This document shows positions 44,126-53,176 of a stretch of 64,000 bases of DNA, in pieces. The DNA is taken from NCBI RefSeq assembly GCF_001428365.1, contig NZ_LMSH01000002.1:1-64000 (forward strand), in the 5' to 3' direction. Under the pieces are notes generated by a model. It worked only from the letters and a program-made list of their open reading frames with translations. It did no database searches and was not told the origin of the DNA. Origin of the DNA: Arthrobacter sp. Soil763 (GTDB lineage Bacteria > Actinomycetota > Actinomycetes > Actinomycetales > Micrococcaceae). How positions within the stretch are numbered: the stretch's first letter is position 1; every line of letters begins with the position of its first letter. Position numbers and translations under genes: made by a program.

Positions 44126-44758
44126 ATGACTGATATTTCTGCACAGCAGACACTTACCACCGGCAGGACCCACTGGCGTGTGGTCGACATTGTGGTGGCC
44201 GCGCTGATCGCCGTGGCCGGCGGCGTGATCTTCTGGGCCTGGTCCCAGGGCTCGAACCTGGTGTCCGTGCCGCTCAACGCGGTCTACCCCCCGCTGACCG
44301 GCCTGTACGCGGGCGGCTGGATGATCCCGGCGGCCCTGGGCATGCTCATCATCCGCAAACCCGGCGCGGCGCTGTTCTGCGAGACCGTCGCCGCCACGGG
44401 AGAGCTGATCATGGGGTCGCAGTACGGCGCCTCGGTGCTCTTCTCCGGCTTCGTCCAGGGACTCGGAGCCGAACTCGTGTTCGCGGCCTTCCTGTACAAG
44501 CGGTTCAACCTGCCCGTGTCGCTGCTGGCCGGCGCCGGCGCCGGGCTATTCTGCGGCCTGAACGACTCCTTCCTGCCGTGGGGCTGGAACATCGCCTACG
44601 AGACCGGGGACAAGCTGGCCTACATCATCTTCTGCGCCATTTCCGGCGCCGTGATCGCCGGCGGCCTGTCCTGGCTGGCCACCCGCGGGCTGGCCAAGAC
44701 CGGGGTGCTGGCCTCCTTCGCCTCGCGCAGGGCGGCGTCGGAACCGGTATTCTCCTAA
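44126..44758 (+). CDS. ykoE: ECF transporter S component for thiamine precursor (HMP)
   Basis: 210 residues with about six membrane helices. YkoE-type S components bind the thiamine precursor hydroxymethylpyrimidine and pair with YkoD and YkoC. Recognisable segments are WRVVDIVVAALIAVAGGVIF, LYAGGWMIPAALGMLIIRKPG, and GLNDSFLPWGWN. First gene of a three-gene operon under the TPP riboswitch; the next ORF starts 13 bases after the stop. Confidence 0.93.
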   Translation: MTDISAQQTLTTGRTHWRVVDIVVAALIAVAGGVIFWAWSQGSNLVSVPLNAVYPPLTGLYAGGWMIPAALGMLIIRKPGAALFCETVAATGELIMGSQYGASVLFSGFVQGLGAELVFAAFLYKRFNLPVSLLAGAGAGLFCGLNDSFLPWGWNIAYETGDKLAYIIFCAISGAVIAGGLSWLATRGLAKTGVLASFASRRAASEPVFS

Positions 44759-44771
44759 CCCCCGCGCACGG

Positions 44772-46400
44772 ATGACAACACCTGAGGTCCGGCCCGCGGC
44801 CATCAGTGCCCGTGGCTGGGGCTGGCGGCACGCCGGCCGGTCCCGGCCCGCAGTGAGCGGCCTGGACCTGGAGATCAGCCCCGGCGAGCGGGTCTTGCTG
44901 CTGGGCCCCTCCGGCGCGGGCAAGTCCACCCTGCTGCACGCCCTGGCCGGCGTGCTCGGCGACAGCGGCGCCCCGGGGGCGGGGGATGACGCCGACGCCG
45001 ACGAGACCGGCGCGCTGCTGATCGACGGCGCCGCGCCCCGGGCGCAGCGCGGCCGGGCGGGGCTGATGCAGCAGGACCCGGAAACCCAGGTGGTGCTCTC
45101 GCGGCTGGGCGACGACGTCGCGTTCGGCGCCGAAAACCTCGCCGTCGCCCCGGCGGAGATCTGGCGCCGGGTCGCGGAAGCGCTGGACGACGTCGGCCTG
45201 GCGGGCCTCCCGCTGGAGCACCCGACGTCGGCGCTCTCCGGCGGGCAAAAGCAGCGGCTGGCGCTCGCCGGGATCCTGGCGATGCGGCCCGGGCTGCTGC
45301 TGCTGGACGAGCCCACCGCGAACCTTGACCCCGCCGGGGTCCTGGAGGTGCGCGACGCCGTCGGGCGCTGCCTGGACAAGACCGGGGCGACGCTGGTGGT
45401 GGTCGAGCACCGGGTGGCCGTCTGGAAGGACCTGGTCGACCGCATCGTGGTGCTGCAGCCCGGGTCCGCCACGGAGTCCGCCGTGCTGCTGGACGGTCCG
45501 CCGGACCGGGTCCTGGAGCAGGCGCGGGACATGCTCATCGCGGCAGGCGTCTGGGTGCCGGGCCACGTCCCGGCGACGCGGGCACGTGCCGCCGGGGGCG
45601 CCGACGGACAGGGCGCCCCCGGACAGGGCACCGGGGACACCCCGGCGGACCCCGCGGCCGGCGGGCTGCTGCTCGCCGCGGAAAAACTGTCCGTCTCCCG
45701 CGAACGCCCCCGCCGGGCCGGCCTGCTCAAGGGGTTCGGCAGGATCCCGCCGGCCCCGGTGCAGGCCGGGATTACCGCCCAGGTCCGGGCCGGCGAAGCC
45801 CTCACTGTCACCGGGCCCAACGGCTCCGGCAAATCAACCTTTGCGCTGACCCTGGCGGGTCTGCTGCCCCCGGCCGCCGGAACCGTGTCCGCCGCGACCG
45901 AGCTGAGCCGGGGCGCGGGCATCGACCCGTACACCTGGAAAGCCCAGCAGCTGATCGCCCGGATCGGCACGGTCTTCCAGGAACCGGAACACCAGTTCGT
46001 CACCGGCCGGGTGCTGGATGAACTGATGTTCGGGCCCCGCCAGCTGGGCCGCGGCGAGGAGCGCGTGGACGAACTGCTGGAGCGGCTGCGGCTGCGCGAC
46101 CTCGTGGACGCGAACCCCTACACCCTCTCCGGAGGCGAAAAACGCCGGCTCTCTGTCGCCACTGTGCTGGCCGCGCATCCGCAGGTGCTGGTCCTGGACG
46201 AGCCGACCTTCGGCCAGGACGCCAACACCTGGGCGGAGCTCGCCTCGTTCCTCTCGGAACTGCTCGACGCCGGGACCGCCGTCGTTTCGGTGACCCACGA
46301 CGCGGAATTCAGCCAGGTCCTGGGCGGCCGCGAGCTGCGGCTGGGCGCCCCGCAGCCGGAGCTGCCGGGCCGGATGGCGCCGGGGGTGGCGGCGCCATGA
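44772..46400 (+). CDS. ykoD: ECF transporter duplicated ATPase
   Basis: 542 residues with two ABC ATPase domains in one chain. Domain 1 has Walker A LLLGPSGAGKSTLL and signature LSGGQKQRLALAG; domain 2 has Walker A VTGPNGSGKSTFAL and LSGGEKRRLSVAT. A Gly/Ala/Pro linker of about 45 residues lies between. The ATPase drives uptake through YkoC and YkoE. Stop overlaps the ykoC ATG (ATGA). Confidence 0.93.
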   Translation: MTTPEVRPAAISARGWGWRHAGRSRPAVSGLDLEISPGERVLLLGPSGAGKSTLLHALAGVLGDSGAPGAGDDADADETGALLIDGAAPRAQRGRAGLMQQDPETQVVLSRLGDDVAFGAENLAVAPAEIWRRVAEALDDVGLAGLPLEHPTSALSGGQKQRLALAGILAMRPGLLLLDEPTANLDPAGVLEVRDAVGRCLDKTGATLVVVEHRVAVWKDLVDRIVVLQPGSATESAVLLDGPPDRVLEQARDMLIAAGVWVPGHVPATRARAAGGADGQGAPGQGTGDTPADPAAGGLLLAAEKLSVSRERPRRAGLLKGFGRIPPAPVQAGITAQVRAGEALTVTGPNGSGKSTFALTLAGLLPPAAGTVSAATELSRGAGIDPYTWKAQQLIARIGTVFQEPEHQFVTGRVLDELMFGPRQLGRGEERVDELLERLRLRDLVDANPYTLSGGEKRRLSVATVLAAHPQVLVLDEPTFGQDANTWAELASFLSELLDAGTAVVSVTHDAEFSQVLGGRELRLGAPQPELPGRMAPGVAAP

Positions 46401-47200
46401 GGCAGGCCCTGACCCTGGGCGGGAACCGGGCGCTGCTCACCCGCGCCAACCCGCTGGCCAAGTTCATCGGCGTCGTGCTGATCACCATCGCGCTGGCGCT
46501 GTCCATCGACTGGGTGTCCGCCTCCGTGGCGCTGGCCTTCGAACTGCTGCTGTTCCCGCTCGCCGGCCTGACCGTCGCCCTGCTCTGGCAGCGCGGTTGG
46601 CCGCTGATCCTCGCCGCGGCCGTGGGAGGCTGGAGCACCGCGATCCTGGCCCCGGACCACGGACGGATCCTGCTCGACGCCGGCATCTGGTCCATCAGCG
46701 AGGGCTCGCTGCAGCTCGGGCTGGGGTTCCTGCTGCGCGGCCTGGCGATCGCGCTGCCCGCCGTGCTCCTGATGAGCTGCACCGACCCGACCGACCTGGC
46801 CGATGCTCTCGCCCAGCAGGCGAAACTGCCGCACCGCTTCGTCCTCGGCACCCTCGCGGCCATGCGCCTGGTGGGGCTGATGGCCGAGGAATGGCAGACC
46901 ATCGGCATGGCGCGGCGGGCCCGCGGCGTCGGCTCGCACGGCAACCCGGTGCAGCGGCTGAAAGCCACCCTGGGACAGAGCTTCGGGCTGCTGGTCCAGG
47001 CCGTCCGCCGGGCGTCCCGGCTGGCGGTGACCATGGAGGCCCGCGGCTTCGGCGGTGCACGGCGAACCTGGGCCCGGCAGGCCACGTTCAGCCGGCTGGA
47101 TGCCTGGGTGCTCCTGGGTGGGATCCTGATTCCGGCCGCCGCGGTGGCCGCTGCGCTCGGCGCCGGCACGTGGAACATTGTGCTCCTCGGCCAGCAGTAA
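46397..47200 (+). CDS. ykoC: ECF transporter transmembrane (T) component
   Basis: 267 residues with about five membrane helices and the EcfT family motif ARRARGVGSHG on the cytosolic side, which contacts the ATPases (an ARG-type coupling helix); a second such motif, MEARGFGGARRTW, follows. It ends the TPP-controlled operon. Confidence 0.93.
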   Translation: MRQALTLGGNRALLTRANPLAKFIGVVLITIALALSIDWVSASVALAFELLLFPLAGLTVALLWQRGWPLILAAAVGGWSTAILAPDHGRILLDAGIWSISEGSLQLGLGFLLRGLAIALPAVLLMSCTDPTDLADALAQQAKLPHRFVLGTLAAMRLVGLMAEEWQTIGMARRARGVGSHGNPVQRLKATLGQSFGLLVQAVRRASRLAVTMEARGFGGARRTWARQATFSRLDAWVLLGGILIPAAAVAAALGAGTWNIVLLGQQ

Positions 47201-47334
47201 CCGCCGGGCCTTCCGGGACCGGTCCGGCCACGGGCGCGGGCAGAATATCGCACCAGACGGATATCTTGTGAGCTTGACTGCACCTTCGCGGCTTTTGCGC
47301 GGCCGCGTAGCTCATCCGTGATATTGATGGAGGT

Positions 47335-48858
47335 ATGACTCAACAGACTGCTGAACACGTTGGCGCCGTCCTGCGGAACGCCCGCGGCGAAAAGGGCTGG
47401 ACCCAGGGCCGGCTCGCCGCGGAACTGGGCACCAGCCAAAGCGCCATCGCCCGGATGGAACAGGGCAAGCAGAACCTGAGCCTGAAAATGATCCAGCGGC
47501 TGGAAACGATCTTCGGCCGGGCCATCGTCAAAGTCGGCCGGCCGCAGATGACGCACCTGCGCGTGGAGGGCGGACGCACCCTCTCCGGTGCGGTGGACGT
47601 CAACAGCAGCAAAAATGCCGGCGTCGCCCTGCTCTGCGCCAGCCTGATCAACCGCGGCACCACGGTGCTGCGCCGGCTGGCCCGGATCGAAGAGGTCAAC
47701 CGGATCGTCGAGGTGCTGACCAGCATCGGCGTCGAATGCACCTGGCTGAACGCCAACGACCTGCAGATCCGCCGTCCGGCCGTGCTGGACCTCGACTCGA
47801 TGGACGTTGAGGCCGCCCGCCGCACCCGCAGCGTGATCATGCTGCTGGGCCCGCTGCTCGATGAGTCCGCCGAATACCGCCTCCCCTACGCGGGCGGCTG
47901 CGACCTCGGCACCCGGACCGTTGAACCGCACATGCAGGCGCTGCGCCAATTCGGGCTAAGCGTTGAGGCAAAGTCCGGCTTCTACAGCGTGCAGGCCCCG
48001 CCCGCGGACGGCCACGACCGGTCCTTCGTGCTGAGCGAGCGCGGAGACACGGTGACCGAAAACGCGATCATGGCCGCCGCCCACCGCCGCGGCACCACCA
48101 TCATCCGCAACGCCAGCCCCAATTACATGGTCCAGGACCTGTGTTTCTACCTCCAGATGCTGGGCGTGGACATCGAGGGGGTCGGCACCACGACGTTGAA
48201 GATCGTCGGGCGCCCGTCGGTCGACGTCGAGATTGAGTACTTCCCGTCCGAGGACCCGATCGAGGCGATGAGCCTGATCACCGCCGGGATCGTGACCAAC
48301 TCCGAGGTGACCATCCGCCGGGTCCCGATCGAGTTCATGGAAATCGAACTGGCGACGCTGGAACAGATGGGCCAGCGGCTGGAGGTCTCCGCAGAGTACG
48401 TGGCCCGCAACGGCCGCACCCGGCTGGTGGACGTCACCACCCGGCCCTCGGAGCTGCGGGCGCCGGAGGACAAGATCCACCCCATGCCGTTCCCGGGCCT
48501 GAACATCGACAACCTGCCGTTCTTCGCGGTGATCGCCGCCAACGCCCAGGGCCAGACGATGATCCATGACTGGGTCTACGAGAACCGGGCGATCTACCTC
48601 ACGGAGCTAAACAAGCTCGGCGCCCAGGTGCAGCTGCTGGACCCGCACCGGATCTACGTCAACGGACCCACCCGGTGGCGCGCCGCCGAAGTCGGCTGCC
48701 CGCCGGCCCTGCGTCCGGCCGCCTGCCTGCTGCTGGCCATGCTGGCCGCCCGCGGTGTCTCCGAACTGCGCAACATCTACGTGATCGAGCGCGGCTACGA
48801 GGACCTGGCCGAGCGGCTGAACACCATCGGCGCAAAAATCGAGTACTTCCAAGACTGA
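47335..48858 (+). CDS. XRE helix-turn-helix / MurA-like (EPSP synthase-fold) fusion protein
   Basis: 507 residues. Residues 10-65 are a XRE-type helix-turn-helix (GAVLRNARGEKGWTQGRLAA, ELGTSQSAIARMEQGKQNL). Residues about 80-500 are an enolpyruvyl transferase like MurA: the substrate-site Lys-Asn is in VNSSKNAGVALL, the catalytic loop reads YAGGCDLGTRTVEPHM (Cys kept as in MurA Cys115), and a C-terminal LRPAACLLLAML matches the conserved Arg region. MurA makes UDP-GlcNAc-enolpyruvate in peptidoglycan synthesis; the DNA-binding domain suggests that this paralogue is a regulator or a dual-function enzyme. GGAGG precedes the ATG. Confidence 0.9.
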   Translation: MTQQTAEHVGAVLRNARGEKGWTQGRLAAELGTSQSAIARMEQGKQNLSLKMIQRLETIFGRAIVKVGRPQMTHLRVEGGRTLSGAVDVNSSKNAGVALLCASLINRGTTVLRRLARIEEVNRIVEVLTSIGVECTWLNANDLQIRRPAVLDLDSMDVEAARRTRSVIMLLGPLLDESAEYRLPYAGGCDLGTRTVEPHMQALRQFGLSVEAKSGFYSVQAPPADGHDRSFVLSERGDTVTENAIMAAAHRRGTTIIRNASPNYMVQDLCFYLQMLGVDIEGVGTTTLKIVGRPSVDVEIEYFPSEDPIEAMSLITAGIVTNSEVTIRRVPIEFMEIELATLEQMGQRLEVSAEYVARNGRTRLVDVTTRPSELRAPEDKIHPMPFPGLNIDNLPFFAVIAANAQGQTMIHDWVYENRAIYLTELNKLGAQVQLLDPHRIYVNGPTRWRAAEVGCPPALRPAACLLLAMLAARGVSELRNIYVIERGYEDLAERLNTIGAKIEYFQD

Positions 48859-48951
48859 ACAGCCTGAACGGCCCGGCCAGTCTGGACGGTTTGACCAGTT
48901 TGAACCGCCCCAGCTGGCGCGGCCGGGCGGGTGCTGGCGCACAATGGTTCC

Positions 48952-50145
48952 ATGCGCACCTTTGGTGTCGAGGAGGAACTGCTGATCGTGGACCCCGCCA
49001 GCGGGGCGCCGCTGGCCCTGGCCGACGCCCTGCTGCGGGGGCTCACGCCGGGCGCGGCAGCTGCGCACGCCGCGGACCACGACGACTCCGGCTTCAGCTT
49101 CGAGCTCAAGCTGGAGCAGATCGAAACCCAGACCCGGCCCTGCCTGGACCACGCGGACCTGCTCGGGCAGGTCCGGCAGTCCCGGGCCTTCGCGGACCAT
49201 GCCGCCCGGATCCACGGCGCCCGGGTCGCGGCCCTGGCCACGTCGCCGCTGGCCTCGCCCACGCACACCACGCCCAACCCGCGGTACGCCAGGATGCAGA
49301 AACGCTTCGGCCTGACCGTGCAGGAGCAACTGACCTGCGGCTTCCACGTCCACACCTTAATCGAGTCCCCGGAGGAGGGCGTCGCCGTCCTGGACCGGAT
49401 CCGGGACAAGCTGGCGGTGCTGATCGCGCTCAGCGCCAATTCGCCGTTCTGGAACGGCTCGGAGACGGGGTTCGAAAGCTACCGCACCCAGGCATGGAAC
49501 CGGTGGCCCGCGGCCGGCCCGGCCATGATCTTCGGCAGCCTCCCGGTGTACCGGCGTGTGGTGGCGCGGCTGCTGGAGACCGGGGTGCTCTTCGACGAGG
49601 GCATGGTGTACTTCGACGCGCGGCTCGCCCGCCATCACCCGACGGTGGAGGTCCGGGTCGCGGACGTGTGCCTGCGCGCCGAAGACGCGGCGCTGATCGC
49701 AGTGCTGGTGCGTGCGCTGGTGGAATCCGCCAGCCGGGAGTGGCGCGACGGCGTCGACCCGGCCCCGGTGCCGACCGTGCTGCTGAAGATGGCCGCCTGG
49801 CAGGCCAGCAACTGCGGGCTGCAGAGCGAGCTGCTGGACTTCGGGACCTTCCGGCCCGCCCCGGCCCGCGAGGTGGTGCACGCCCTGGTCGATTTCGTGG
49901 CCCCGGTCCTGGCGGAGCAGGGGGAGCTGGAGCTGGTGCGGCACGGCGTCGAACGGATCCTCGCCGACGGCACCGGCTCGCAGCTGCAGCGGCAGGCGCT
50001 CAACGCCCCGGGCCTGGACACACCGTTCGACGACGCCGCGGCGGCCGCCGTCGTCGCCCACGCCGTGCGTGTGACCACGCGCGGGGAAGAGCCTGCACCG
50101 GCCGCCGGACCGGAGCCGGTGCTGGTGCCGGTCCGGCGCGGCTAG
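48952..50145 (+). CDS. YbdK-type carboxylate-amine ligase (glutamate-cysteine ligase-like, GCS2)
   Basis: 397 residues. The N-terminal [18 protein letters not shown], the EQIETQTRP segment and CGFHVHTLI with its metal-binding residues are typical of the YbdK/GCS2 family, which forms gamma-glutamyl or related amide bonds with ATP. Weak glutamate-cysteine ligase activity is known for some members. Start: ATG 48952; GTG 48931 is less likely. Its stop codon shares CTAG with the convergent metZ stop. Confidence 0.9.
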   Translation: MRTFGVEEELLIVDPASGAPLALADALLRGLTPGAAAAHAADHDDSGFSFELKLEQIETQTRPCLDHADLLGQVRQSRAFADHAARIHGARVAALATSPLASPTHTTPNPRYARMQKRFGLTVQEQLTCGFHVHTLIESPEEGVAVLDRIRDKLAVLIALSANSPFWNGSETGFESYRTQAWNRWPAAGPAMIFGSLPVYRRVVARLLETGVLFDEGMVYFDARLARHHPTVEVRVADVCLRAEDAALIAVLVRALVESASREWRDGVDPAPVPTVLLKMAAWQASNCGLQSELLDFGTFRPAPAREVVHALVDFVAPVLAEQGELELVRHGVERILADGTGSQLQRQALNAPGLDTPFDDAAAAAVVAHAVRVTTRGEEPAPAAGPEPVLVPVRRG

Positions 50146-51350
50146 ACCCGCCGGAGCGCCTGCCCCAGGTCGCGGATCAGGTCATCCACATCCTCCAGCC
50201 CCACCGAGAGCCGCACGACGCCGTCACTCAGCCCGATCGCGGCGCGCCCGTCCGGCCCCATGGCGCGGTGCGTCGTGGTGGCGGGGTGGGTTATCAGGGA
50301 CTTCGAATCGCCGAGGTTGTTGGAGATGTCGATGATCTGCAGCGCATCCAGCAGCGCGAAGGCCGCCTCCTTGGCGGTGCGCCCGGCCGAGGGGGCGAGT
50401 TCCAGGGTCAGCACGGTGCCGCCGGCCTTCATCTGCCGGGCGGCCAGCTCGTGCTGCGGGTGGGAGGGCAGGAGCGGGTACCGGACCCCGTTGACGGCCG
50501 GCTGTTCCTGGAGCCATTCGGCCAGCCGCAGCGCCGAGGCGGAGGAGTGGTTCACCCGCAGGGCCATCGTTTCCAGGCCCTTGCTCAGCACCCACGCGTT
50601 GAAGGCGGACAGCGCCGGGCCGGTGTGGCGCATGAGCTGCTTGACCGGCCCCTCGATGAACTCGCGGGTGCCCAGGATCGCGCCGCCTAGCACCCGGCCC
50701 TGGCCATCGATATGCTTCGTGCCGGAGTAGACAACCACGTCCGCGCCGAGCTCCCCGCAGCGCTGCAGCAGCGGGGTGGCGAAGACGTTGTCCACGACGA
50801 CCGTGGCGCCGGCGTCGTGGGCCAGCGCGCTGACCGCGGCGATGTCCACAATCTCCTGCATCGGGTTCGACGGCGACTCGAAGAACACCGCCGTCGTTGG
50901 CTCGGACAGCGCAGACCGCCACTGCTCCAGGTCCGGCCCGTCCACGAAGACCGTTTCCACGCCCCAGCGCGGCAGGATCTCGTTGAGGATCACGAAGCAG
51001 GACCCGAACAGCGACCGCGCCGCGACCACGCGGTCGCCGGCGCCCAGCAGCGCGCCGAGCGCGGTGAACACCGCCGACATGCCCGACGCCGTCGCGAAGC
51101 AGGCCTCGGTGCCCTCGAGCAGGCGGAGCCGTTCCTGGAACGTGGCCACCGAGGGGTTGCCGTAGCGGGAGTAGACGAAGCGCTCGTCCTCGCCGGTGAA
51201 GGCGCGCTCGGCCGCGGCGGCGGATTCGTAGACGAAGCCCGAGTTCAGGAAGATCGGTTCGGTGGTTTCGCGGAACCCGGTGCGGTCGAGGCCGCCGCGG
51301 ACGGCCTGCGTGTCCGGGCTCCAGTCCTGGGCGTCGGGGTTGAAACTCAC
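50142..51350 (-). CDS. metZ: O-succinylhomoserine sulfhydrylase
   Basis: 402 residues from GTG 51350, which overlaps the upstream rhodanese stop. It is a Cys/Met-metabolism PLP enzyme: [22 protein letters not shown] at the start, the cofactor lysine in [18 protein letters not shown], and SLGGxES-like [16 protein letters not shown]. It makes homocysteine from O-succinylhomoserine and sulfide. It is the third gene of an operon with DUF1737 and rhodanese genes behind a SAM-IV-type riboswitch, as expected for a methionine biosynthesis gene. The larger open frame extending to 51803 is antisense noise. Confidence 0.94.
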   Translation of the reverse strand: MSFNPDAQDWSPDTQAVRGGLDRTGFRETTEPIFLNSGFVYESAAAAERAFTGEDERFVYSRYGNPSVATFQERLRLLEGTEACFATASGMSAVFTALGALLGAGDRVVAARSLFGSCFVILNEILPRWGVETVFVDGPDLEQWRSALSEPTTAVFFESPSNPMQEIVDIAAVSALAHDAGATVVVDNVFATPLLQRCGELGADVVVYSGTKHIDGQGRVLGGAILGTREFIEGPVKQLMRHTGPALSAFNAWVLSKGLETMALRVNHSSASALRLAEWLQEQPAVNGVRYPLLPSHPQHELAARQMKAGGTVLTLELAPSAGRTAKEAAFALLDALQIIDISNNLGDSKSLITHPATTTHRAMGPDGRAAIGLSDGVVRLSVGLEDVDDLIRDLGQALRRV

Positions 51351-51757
51351 GCGGTGCTGTCCTGGTCGGTGGGCAGGCCGCGGTTCTTCCAGCCGTTGAC
51401 GTCCCTCGCCCCGGACGGGCCGGGCTCGCCCTCGAAGCCTTCCAGCACGTTGTAGGCCGTGAACCCCGCAGTGGTCGCGGCCGCCGCCGCGGCGGCCGAG
51501 CGCGCACCGGACCGGCACAGGAAGAGCAGCTCGGTGCCGTCCCCGGCGACAGCTGCCGTGAGCTGGTCGAGGAACCGCGGGTTGGGGACGCCGCCGGCCA
51601 GGTTCCACTCGATGAGGAGCGGGTCCCGTCCGGTTCCGGCGGTGACCGGGACGCCGATCTGCTGCCATTCGGCCTCGGTCCGGACGTCCACCAGCACGGC
51701 CCCGGCTCCGAGCTTGGCCCAGGCTTCCTGCGGGCTCAGGTCCCCGGCGTAGCTCAC
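51347..51757 (-). CDS. Rhodanese-like domain protein
   Basis: 136 residues with one rhodanese domain; the active-site loop reads LFLCRSGARSAAAA with its Cys at about residue 83. Typical activity is transfer of sulfane sulfur. It starts at GTG 51757 with a GTGA overlap to the upstream gene and overlaps metZ by GTGA as well. Coupling to metZ hints at supply of reduced sulfur for homocysteine synthesis; that is inference. Confidence 0.92.
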   Translation of the reverse strand: MSYAGDLSPQEAWAKLGAGAVLVDVRTEAEWQQIGVPVTAGTGRDPLLIEWNLAGGVPNPRFLDQLTAAVAGDGTELLFLCRSGARSAAAAAAATTAGFTAYNVLEGFEGEPGPSGARDVNGWKNRGLPTDQDSTA

Positions 51758-52080
51758 GCGTGGCCCTCGCCGTCGAACTCCTCAGCGCCGCCGTCGAGCT
51801 CATCCACCGCGCTGGCGACGGCGGCGTCGGCGCTGGCGATCGCCGCCGGCAGCACCACGGCCTGCGCGACGATCACGGTCAGGCCGTTGAACGTGGCGGA
51901 GGGGCTGCCGTGCAGGACGTAGCCCTCGGCCAGGGCCGCCGAGACGCGCTCGCAGAAAGCGCGGTCATCGGGGCCGGTGAACAGCCGGTAGGCCAGCTTT
52001 TCCTCCGCCCGCGGACCGGTGCCGGCAGGGGAGGGGGCGGGGGCTGTGGCAGGCACAGCGGGGACGGACGCGTCGGACAC
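51754..52080 (-). CDS. DUF1737 domain protein
   Basis: 108 residues from GTG 52080, chosen because AAGGAG lies seven bases upstream; a GTG at 52101 would put this site inside the gene. A Pro/Ala-rich N-terminus precedes the DUF1737 core, LAYRLFTGPDDRAFCERVSAAL and GYVLHGSPSATFNG. Function unknown. It is the first gene behind the riboswitch and is coupled to the rhodanese gene. Confidence 0.85.
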   Translation of the reverse strand: MSDASVPAVPATAPAPSPAGTGPRAEEKLAYRLFTGPDDRAFCERVSAALAEGYVLHGSPSATFNGLTVIVAQAVVLPAAIASADAAVASAVDELDGGAEEFDGEGHA

Positions 52081-52128
52081 GACGGATCTCCTTACTTTCA
52101 CGCTTGCAGCTCGAGGGGTCGATATGCC

Positions 52129-52209
52129 GAGTATTCACCTGAGGCACCCCGCCGCGAAAGGAGGGTTGCCGACCGGCCAGTCAGGGCTTGGCGCCGGGTC
52201 TCATTACTC
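52129..52209 (-). ncRNA. SAM-IV-type riboswitch
   Basis: Minus-strand sequence begins GAGTAATGAG and contains GGTCGGCAACCCTCC, then CGCGGCGGGGTGCC and a closing TACTC (52129-52133 pairs with 52205-52209). The order of ATGAG, CAAGCCC, CGGCAACCCTCC and GGGGTGCC agrees with the SAM-IV aptamer of Actinobacteria. It precedes the DUF1737-rhodanese-metZ operon by about 50 bases and should repress it when S-adenosylmethionine is high. Confidence 0.88.
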
Positions 52210-52390
52210 CCCAAAAACGTAGCACCTCCGGCGCCGGCCGGGCCGCCGTCGCCGTCATGTTCAGTCACGCGGCCGCGGGAGTGGTGCCTGTCCCGGAACT
52301 GTGCCATGGCGTAGTCTCACCACTGACACGCCGGCGGGGGAAATGCTGGCGCATACCACCGCACGCTCACACGAAGAATTGGGGATCCAC

Positions 52391-53167
52391 ATGTACCTGC
52401 GACGCCTCGCGCCGGCCGCGCTCCTGCTCACCATCGCCCTGGGGCTCGCCGCTTGCGGCGGTTCCGCGGCCCCGACGACGGCAGGGTCGACGCCCGCCGG
52501 GTCGCCCGGCGCCCCGTCCGCCAGCCAGTCGCCGAGCCCGACGCCGACGCCGACGCCCACTGCGGCCGCCAAAGAGTTCTCGCAGACCGAGTTGGCGGCG
52601 ATTGTCGCCGGCCTTAAGGATGCCCAGGGCAAGCGTCTGACGGCCATCCCGGCCGCGCAGCTGGAAGAGGGCATCGCCGCATCGAAGGAGATGATGTCGG
52701 GCGTCGTGATTACGCCGAAGGCGTGCGCTGCCGTTGCTGACAGCAACGCCCAGATCCCGCCGGGCAGTGTCTTCGCCGGCGGCGCCTCCGAGTCGACCAC
52801 CGTCCGGGCCGTCACGGCGGTGACCCTGGTGGCGTTCAAGGACCCGGCGGTGCTGGCAAAGAACGTTGAAAGCTCGGTAGCAAACACCAAAAAGTGCGAG
52901 AACTTCACCATGGAGATGCAGGGTCAGAAGCTCGAGAGCGCCACCGAAATCCTGACCGTGCCGACCAGCGCAGACGCTTCGTTCGCGTCGCTGTCCACCC
53001 AGACCATGCCGGACGGGGAAAAGCTGGTGACGGTGGTGGTGATGGGAGCCAGCGGGGGGCTCTCGGCCACCGCGGTTGTTTCCGGCCCGGATGTCACCAA
53101 GGGCTCGGCCCCGGATATGGCGCGGATGGTCGACGACGCCCTCGCCCGGGCCGGTGCCAAGGGCTGA
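52391..53167 (+). CDS. Lipoprotein of unknown function
   Basis: 258 residues from ATG 52391, with GGGGAT upstream. The signal peptide ends in a strong lipobox (LAPAALLLTIALGLAACGG). A Ser/Pro/Thr linker of about 35 residues leads to a soluble domain (about 70-255) with one internal Cys pair candidate (KACAAV and KKCENF). It resembles other actinobacterial exported lipoproteins without known function. The longer upstream frame lacks a ribosome site. Confidence 0.85.
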   Translation: MYLRRLAPAALLLTIALGLAACGGSAAPTTAGSTPAGSPGAPSASQSPSPTPTPTPTAAAKEFSQTELAAIVAGLKDAQGKRLTAIPAAQLEEGIAASKEMMSGVVITPKACAAVADSNAQIPPGSVFAGGASESTTVRAVTAVTLVAFKDPAVLAKNVESSVANTKKCENFTMEMQGQKLESATEILTVPTSADASFASLSTQTMPDGEKLVTVVVMGASGGLSATAVVSGPDVTKGSAPDMARMVDDALARAGAKG

Positions 53168-53176
53168 GCCGCGGTC

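Noticed and set aside
52501..52570. Simple repeat of ACGCCGACG type, considered as a microsatellite
   Set aside because: It encodes the Ser/Pro/Thr linker after the lipobox of the lipoprotein and is ordinary for exported proteins.
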